NCBI RefSeq assembly: GCF_036002945.1
Contig: NZ_CP108529.1
Coordinates: forward strand, 6,815,001 to 6,879,000
Length of the DNA: 64,000 bases
Direction of reading: 5' to 3'
Origin: Streptomyces sp. NBC_01224
GTDB lineage: Bacteria; Actinomycetota; Actinomycetes; Streptomycetales; Streptomycetaceae
In this document: one piece after another, positions 59,281-64,000 of the stretch
Position numbering within the stretch: position 1 is the stretch's first letter
Layout: every line of letters begins with the position of its first letter
The notes under the pieces: model-generated
Databases searched by the model: none
Told to the model about the DNA's origin: nothing
What the model saw: only the letters and a program-made list of their open reading frames with translations
Translations under genes and position numbers: made by a program

Positions 59281-60168
59281 GTGATCTCCAAGACCGCACG
59301 CACCGCACGGTCCGCAGCTGCCGCCCTGGCCGCCACGGGCGTTCTGACAGGCGCCGCCCTGCTCACTGTCACGGCCCCGCAGGCGGCCGCCGCCACCGGC
59401 CCCGCAGCCGATCCGGCCGCCCTGACCGCCGCCCGTCGAGTAGCCACCGATCCCGCGACCCTGGACACCCTGTCCCGGTTCTTCGCCCGCGAAGGCAAGA
59501 TCACAAGGTCGGCGGCCGCGCCGCGTATCGAGGGCGCCGCCGTCCCCGTACGCACCCTCGACCCGGACTTCGTCGCGGGGAAACCGGGAGCGCCCGTCGC
59601 CAGGCTGGACTACCTCGCCACCACGGCCGTCTCCTCGGACGGCCAGAAGGCGTCCCTGTGGACCCTTCCGAAGGAAGGGAAGGAAGGGAAGGACGGCGGC
59701 TGGCAGGTGGTGAACATCGCCACCGGCGACGACGAGACACGGTACGCCGCCGCGGGCGCCCACAAGCTCCCCGGCGGGACGGTCTTCCGCGAGCCGCAGA
59801 TCGACGCCTGGTACGTCCAGAAGGGGGCCGAGGTGCTCCCGCTGGACCAGGACGCGGTCCGTGCGGTCGGCGCCCGCGGCACCACACTGGCCGCCTACCG
59901 CGCCCGGGTACGGGAGGCCTACGGCGACAAGCTCCCCGGCTCCGGTTACGGCCGCTCCGGCAAGGCGGGGGGATACGCACCGTCCGCAACTGCTTCCGGC
60001 CCCCGGGAAGGCGCCGGCGGAACCCACCGGGTGGCTGCCGCGAGCACGGCTTCCGACACGGCCCTGACCGCCACGTCGGCCGCCGCCGGAGCGGGTGCCC
60101 TCGCCGTGCTCGCCCTCGGCGGCATCACGGCACTGCGCAACCGCCGCCGCCACCGGGAAACCCCGTGA
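59281..60168 (+). CDS. Secreted, C-terminally anchored protein paired with the protease
   Basis: 295 residues. Signal peptide (about 1-38). The external part (about 40-210) carries LDTLSRFFAREGKITRSAAA and PQIDAWYVQKGAEVLPLDQD; no known domain. A linker rich in Gly/Ala/Ser precedes one membrane helix (AGALAVLALGGITAL, about 268-283) and a basic tail (RNRRRHRETP), a type I anchor without LPXTG sorting signal. Starts 4 nt after the protease stop, so the two products probably act together, for example as substrate or regulator. This is inferred. Confidence 0.8.
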   Translation: MISKTARTARSAAAALAATGVLTGAALLTVTAPQAAAATGPAADPAALTAARRVATDPATLDTLSRFFAREGKITRSAAAPRIEGAAVPVRTLDPDFVAGKPGAPVARLDYLATTAVSSDGQKASLWTLPKEGKEGKDGGWQVVNIATGDDETRYAAAGAHKLPGGTVFREPQIDAWYVQKGAEVLPLDQDAVRAVGARGTTLAAYRARVREAYGDKLPGSGYGRSGKAGGYAPSATASGPREGAGGTHRVAAASTASDTALTATSAAAGAGALAVLALGGITALRNRRRHRETP

Positions 60169-60190
60169 CCGGCAACGGCACCCGCTGACC

Positions 60191-60235
60191 CCGTGCTCCG
60201 GGGCGCGCTCCCTCAACCCGCGCCCCGGGGCACGG
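60191..60235 (+). terminator. Terminator before uvrC
   Basis: Stem CCGTGC-T-CCGGGGCGCG (60191-60207) with CGCGCCCCGG-G-GCACGG (60219-60235), 16 bp and one mismatch, 11-nt loop. Confidence 0.85.
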
Positions 60236-60257
60236 CACCACTGCCGAGCAGGCCGCA

Positions 60258-60280
60258 CTGTCACTGCCCGCAAGTAGGGT
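60258..60280 (+). promoter_or_regulatory. Weak RecA-NDp/PafBC-like promoter of uvrC
   Basis: CTGTCACTGC (60258-60267), 7 nt, TAGGGT (60275-60280), then ATG 7 nt later. Spacing is identical to polA, ogt and uvrB but the first box matches only 7 of 10 positions. Confidence 0.5.
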
Positions 60281-60287
60281 GGGACAC

Positions 60288-62399
60288 ATGGCAGACCCCT
60301 CCAGCTACCGCCCCAAGCCGGGACAGATCCCCGACTCTCCGGGGGTCTACAAATTCCGCGACGAACACCGCCGGGTGATCTACGTCGGAAAGGCCAAGAA
60401 CCTGCGCCAGCGCCTGGCCAATTACTTCCAGGACCTGGCCGCGCTCCACCCGCGTACGCGCACGATGGTCACTACGGCAGCCTCGGTGGAGTGGACCGTC
60501 GTCTCCACGGAGGTCGAGGCGCTCCAGCTGGAGTACTCCTGGATCAAGGAGTTCGACCCCCGGTTCAACGTCAAGTACCGCGACGACAAGAGCTATCCGT
60601 ATCTCGCGGTCACGCTCAACGAGGAATTCCCGCGCGTCCAGGTCATGCGCGGAGCCAAGAAGAAGGGCGTGCGCTACTTCGGTCCGTACGGGCACGCCTG
60701 GGCGATCCGCGAGACGGTCGACCTGATGCTCCGGGTCTTTCCGGTGCGTACGTGTTCCGCCGGAGTCTTCAAGAACGCCGCCAGGACCGGCCGCCCGTGC
60801 CTCCTCGGCTACATCGGCAAGTGCTCGGCCCCCTGCGTCGGCCGGGTCACCCCCGAGGAACACCGCGAACTGGCGGGCGACTTCTGCGACTTCATGGCCG
60901 GCCGCACCGGCACGTACATCCGCCGCCTGGAGAAGGACATGATGGCGGCGGCCGAAGAGATGGAGTACGAGCGGGCGGCCCGGCTCCGCGACGACGTGGA
61001 GGCCCTCAAACGGGCCATGGAGAAGAGCGCCGTCGTCCTCGCCGACGCCACCGACGCCGACCTGATCGCGGTCGCCGAGGACGAGCTCGAAGCCGCCGTC
61101 CAGATCTTCCATGTGCGCGGCGGCCGGGTGCGCGGTCAGCGCGGCTGGGTCACCGACAAGGTCGAGAACGTAGACACCTCGGGCCTGGTCGAGCACGCCC
61201 TGCAGCAGCTGTACGGCGAGGAGACGGGCGACTCCGTTCCCAAGGAGGTCCTCGTCCCGGCCCTCCCCGAGGACCCCGACGCGGTCTCCCAGTGGCTCGC
61301 CGACCGCAGGGGATCCCACGTCAGCCTGCGGATCCCGCAGCGCGGCGACAAGAAGGACCTGATGGCGACGGTTCAGCGCAACGCCCAGCAGGCACTGGGG
61401 CTGCACAAGACCAAGCGCGCCTCCGACCTGACGACCCGCTCCCGCGCCCTGGAGGAGATCGCCGAGGCGCTCGGCCTCGACACGGCTCCGCTGCGCATCG
61501 AGTGCTTCGACATCTCGCATCTCCAGGGCGACGACGTGGTCGCCTCCATGGTCGTCTTCGAGGACGGTCTTGCCCGAAAGAGCGAGTACCGCCGCTTCCA
61601 GATCAAGGGCTTCGAGGGCCAGGACGACGTCCGGTCGATGCATGAGGTGATCGGCCGCCGCTTCAAGCGGTATCTCCAGGAGAAGGAGCGGACGGGGGAG
61701 TGGGAGGAGACCCCCGCGCCGACCGGCCCCGTCCCGGCCCCGCAAACCGCCCCGGCGGCCCTGACCGGCCCGGCCGCCCCGGTCGTCGGCGTGGACACCG
61801 TCCCCGGCGCAGGCACCACCTCCGTCCCGGACACCACCCCCGATCCGGACGCCGAGCCCCGTGAGGACGACGGCCGTCCCAAGCGGTTCGCCTATCCGCC
61901 GCAGCTCGTCGTGGTCGACGGCGGCCAGCCGCAGGTCGCCGCCGCCAAGCGCGCCCTCGACGAGCTCGGGATCGACGACATCGCCGTCTGCGGCCTTGCC
62001 AAGCGCCTCGAAGAGGTCTGGCTGCCCGAGGACGACGACCCCGTCGTCCTGCCCCGCTCCAGTGAGGGCCTCTATCTCCTCCAGCGTGTCCGTGACGAGG
62101 CCCACCGCTTCGCGATCACGTATCAGCGCGCCAAGCGGGCCAAGCGCATCCGTTCCAGCCCCCTGGATGCCGTCGCCGGCCTCGGCGAGACCCGGAAACA
62201 GGCGCTGATCAAGCATTTCGGCTCCGTGAAGAAGCTGAAGCAGGCGACAATCGACGAGATCTGCGAGGTTCCGGGGATAGGCCGCAGGACTGCGGAATCG
62301 GTGGCTGTCGCCCTGGCCTCGGCTGCCCCGGCCACGCCCGCCGTGAACACGGCGACAGGAGAGATCATTGAAGATGACGACGGGGGCAGCACGACATGA
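60288..62399 (+). CDS. uvrC: Excinuclease ABC subunit C
   Basis: 703 residues from ATG 60288 (MADPSSYRPKPG), chosen for leaderless placement; GTG 60279 is 3 codons longer. It makes the two incisions around damaged DNA. GIY-YIG endonuclease at the front (GVYKFRDEHRRVIYVGKAKN), UvrBC-interacting UVR motif (MEYERAARLRDDVEALKRAM, about 225), RNase H-like endonuclease domain (IECFDISHLQGDDVVASMVV and LVVVDGGQPQVAAAKRAL), and a helix-hairpin-helix pair at the C terminus. A Pro/Ala-rich insert of about 60 residues (near 475-535) interrupts the nuclease domain. Stop overlaps rapZ (ATGA). Confidence 0.98.
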   Translation: MADPSSYRPKPGQIPDSPGVYKFRDEHRRVIYVGKAKNLRQRLANYFQDLAALHPRTRTMVTTAASVEWTVVSTEVEALQLEYSWIKEFDPRFNVKYRDDKSYPYLAVTLNEEFPRVQVMRGAKKKGVRYFGPYGHAWAIRETVDLMLRVFPVRTCSAGVFKNAARTGRPCLLGYIGKCSAPCVGRVTPEEHRELAGDFCDFMAGRTGTYIRRLEKDMMAAAEEMEYERAARLRDDVEALKRAMEKSAVVLADATDADLIAVAEDELEAAVQIFHVRGGRVRGQRGWVTDKVENVDTSGLVEHALQQLYGEETGDSVPKEVLVPALPEDPDAVSQWLADRRGSHVSLRIPQRGDKKDLMATVQRNAQQALGLHKTKRASDLTTRSRALEEIAEALGLDTAPLRIECFDISHLQGDDVVASMVVFEDGLARKSEYRRFQIKGFEGQDDVRSMHEVIGRRFKRYLQEKERTGEWEETPAPTGPVPAPQTAPAALTGPAAPVVGVDTVPGAGTTSVPDTTPDPDAEPREDDGRPKRFAYPPQLVVVDGGQPQVAAAKRALDELGIDDIAVCGLAKRLEEVWLPEDDDPVVLPRSSEGLYLLQRVRDEAHRFAITYQRAKRAKRIRSSPLDAVAGLGETRKQALIKHFGSVKKLKQATIDEICEVPGIGRRTAESVAVALASAAPATPAVNTATGEIIEDDDGGSTT

Positions 62400-63367
62400 C
62401 TGAGCACGAACACGAACATGAAGTCGAGCACAACAGCACCGACCGAGCAGACGGAGCAGGACACGTGAGTACGGGCACCACGATCGAGACGGGTGACGGG
62501 AACGCGGCCATTCCCGAGCTGGTGATCATCTCGGGGATGTCGGGCGCCGGGCGCAGCACCGCGGCCAAGTGTCTGGAGGACCTCGGCTGGTTCGTCGTCG
62601 ACAACCTGCCGCCCGCCCTGATCCCCACCATGGTCGAGCTCGGCGCCCGCTCTCAGGGCAACGTGGCCCGGATCGCCGTCGTCGTCGACGTGCGGGGCCG
62701 CCGCTTCTTCGACAACCTCCGCGAGTCCCTCGCGGACCTGGAGGCAAAGCACGTCACCCGGCGCATCGTCTTCCTGGAGTCCTCCGACGACGCGCTGGTC
62801 CGGCGCTTCGAGTCGGTCCGCCGCCCGCACCCCCTCCAGGGCGACGGCCGGATCGTCGACGGCATCGCCGCCGAGCGCGACCTGCTGCGCGAGCTGCGCG
62901 GCGACGCCGACCTGGTGATCGACACCTCCAGCCTCAATGTGCACGAACTGCGCGCCAAGATGGACGCCCAGTTCGCCGGCGACGAGGAGCCGGAGCTGCG
63001 CGCCACGGTGATGTCGTTCGGCTTCAAGTACGGCCTGCCGGTCGACGCCGACCTGGTGGTCGACTGCCGCTTCCTGCCCAACCCGCACTGGGTCCCCGAG
63101 CTGCGCCCGTTCACCGGACTCAACGAAGAGGTCTCCGCCTACGTCTTCGACCAACCCGGCGCCAAGGAATTCCTCAACCAGTACACGGAGCTGCTCCAGC
63201 TCATCGCCGCCGGGTACCGCCGCGAGGGCAAGCGCTATGTGACGATCGCCGTCGGCTGCACGGGCGGCAAGCACCGCTCGGTCGCCATGTCCGAGAAGCT
63301 CGCGGCCAGGCTCGCGACCGAAGGCATCGAGACCGTCCTCGTCCACCGGGACATGGGGCGCGAGTGA
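62396..63367 (+). CDS. rapZ: RapZ/YvcJ-family nucleotide-binding protein
   Basis: 323 residues. ATG 62396 overlaps the uvrC stop. The family P-loop reads SGMSGAGRSTAAKCLEDLGW (about 47-66), with Arg in place of the usual Lys of the Walker A GKS. Walker B-like VDVRGRRFF, then the C-terminal domain with SFGFKYGLPVDADLVVDCRF and the family signature GCTGGKHRSVAMSEKLAARL. In E. coli RapZ controls glucosamine-6-phosphate synthesis via small RNAs; in Bacillus YvcJ affects competence. The actinobacterial role is not known. The first 30 residues are His/Glu-rich and unconserved. Confidence 0.95.
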   Translation: MTEHEHEHEVEHNSTDRADGAGHVSTGTTIETGDGNAAIPELVIISGMSGAGRSTAAKCLEDLGWFVVDNLPPALIPTMVELGARSQGNVARIAVVVDVRGRRFFDNLRESLADLEAKHVTRRIVFLESSDDALVRRFESVRRPHPLQGDGRIVDGIAAERDLLRELRGDADLVIDTSSLNVHELRAKMDAQFAGDEEPELRATVMSFGFKYGLPVDADLVVDCRFLPNPHWVPELRPFTGLNEEVSAYVFDQPGAKEFLNQYTELLQLIAAGYRREGKRYVTIAVGCTGGKHRSVAMSEKLAARLATEGIETVLVHRDMGRE

Positions 63368-64000
63368 CCAGCCGTAATCTGCGCCTGCGCCGGCTGCGCA
63401 GAGCCACCTCTGCGATCTCCGGCCGCAAGCGCAGCGCGCAGCCCAAGGTCGTCGCCCTCGGCGGGGGCATGGGCCTGTCCGCGTCGCTCGCGGCGCTCCG
63501 CCGGATCACCGGCGATCTCACGGCCGTGGTCACCGTCGCCGACGACGGCGGCTCCAGCGGCCGGCTCCGCGAGGAGCTCGGCGTCCTGCCCCCCGGCGAC
63601 CTGCGCAAGGCGCTCGCGGCCCTGTGCGGTGACGACGACTGGGGCCAGACCTGGGCCCAGGTCATCCAGCACCGCTTCCAGTCCAAGGGCGATCTGCACG
63701 AGCACGCGGTCGGCAATCTGCTGATCGTCGCTCTGTGGGAGCAGCTCGGCGACCACGTCCAGGCCCTGGACCTGGTCGGCAAGCTCCTCGGGGCGCACGG
63801 CCGGGTGCTGCCCATGTCCGCCGTGCCGCTGGAGCTCCAGGCGCTCGTACGGGGACACGACCCGGCCCGCCCGGATGACGTGGACACGGTGCGGGGCCAG
63901 GCCACCGTGGCGCTCACCCCGGGCGAGGTGCAGTCCGTCCACCTCGTTCCGAACGACCCGCCGGCCGTTCCCGAGGCTGTCGCGGCGGTCCTCGACGCGG
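63364..64000 (+). CDS. yvcK: YvcK/CofD-like gluconeogenesis factor (3' end outside window)
   Basis: 212 codons visible from GTG 63364, which overlaps the rapZ stop (GTGA). KVVALGGGMGLSASLAALRR binds the phosphate of UDP-sugar or a related ligand; TVADDGGSSGRLREELGVLP and LRKALAALCGDD are family signatures, as is HAVGNLLIVALWEQLGD. Homologues bind UDP-GlcNAc and direct cell-wall precursor flow. In actinomycetes the next gene is usually whiA, which lies beyond the window. Confidence 0.93.
   Translation, partial: MTSRNLRLRRLRRATSAISGRKRSAQPKVVALGGGMGLSASLAALRRITGDLTAVVTVADDGGSSGRLREELGVLPPGDLRKALAALCGDDDWGQTWAQVIQHRFQSKGDLHEHAVGNLLIVALWEQLGDHVQALDLVGKLLGAHGRVLPMSAVPLELQALVRGHDPARPDDVDTVRGQATVALTPGEVQSVHLVPNDPPAVPEAVAAVLDA

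Noticed and set aside
1..64000. CRISPR arrays, prophage, integrated plasmid or biosynthetic cluster
   Set aside because: No regularly spaced repeats, integrase, phage structural genes, or synthase genes are visible. Accessory genes are scattered among conserved housekeeping genes.

Overview
The window is a chromosomal segment of a Streptomyces-type actinomycete. The evidence is a very high GC content, frequent GTG starts, leaderless genes that begin about 7 nt after a TANNNT -10 box, many secreted Tat/Sec proteins, and housekeeping genes in an order that (from memory, not checked) matches the polA-rpsA-coaE-uvrB-uvrA-uvrC-rapZ-yvcK region of Streptomyces coelicolor. No integrase, CRISPR array, rRNA gene or conventional tRNA gene is visible.

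Layout. 1-7.2 kb: end of a branched-chain amino acid binding lipoprotein gene, a PaaI-type thioesterase, an FdhF/YdeP-type molybdopterin oxidoreductase, then polA. 7.2-15.7 kb: DUF4184 membrane protein, a secreted lytic transglycosylase-like protein, a decayed IS605-family TnpB with its right-end hairpin, small membrane proteins, HrpB helicase and a methyltransferase. 15.7-22 kb: rpsA with a long structured leader, a secreted beta-helix protein, a truncated amine oxidase, a 158-bp element with perfect 24-bp terminal inverted repeats, PAC2 protein, coaE and a TPR protein. 22-34 kb is accessory: ADP-ribosylglycohydrolase, methyltransferase, DoxX, SPFH/band-7 protein, SNF2 helicase overlapping a SWIM protein, TetR with its palindrome, HXXEE protein, DUF3574 and RidA. 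33.8-35.0 kb holds a DUF7873-type protein followed by two tandem RNAs that fold as circularly permuted tRNAs, the most unusual item here. 35-45.7 kb: C39-like protein, aminotransferase with divergent HxlR regulator, cupins, pseudouridine catabolism (psuG plus PfkB kinase), MFS exporter, Ogt, GDPD and MHYT protein. 45.7-64 kb: uvrB, two TerD proteins, terC behind a yybP-ykoY (Mn2+) riboswitch, MBL-fold hydrolase, DinB-type protein, uvrA, Rieske protein, a regulator/protease/anchored-protein cluster, uvrC, rapZ and the start of yvcK.

How the genes work together. The window is rich in DNA repair (polA, ogt, uvrA, uvrB, uvrC, SNF2). Four of these have the same promoter layout, TTGTCAG-type box, N7, TANNNT-like box and start codon 7 nt or so later. 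This is the RecA-NDp/PafBC type of DNA-damage promoter known from actinobacteria; uvrC has a weaker version. The uvrC-rapZ-yvcK genes overlap by 4 nt each and form one operon. The TerD/TerC genes form a metal/tellurite-type stress cluster whose terC is probably switched on by Mn2+ at translation.
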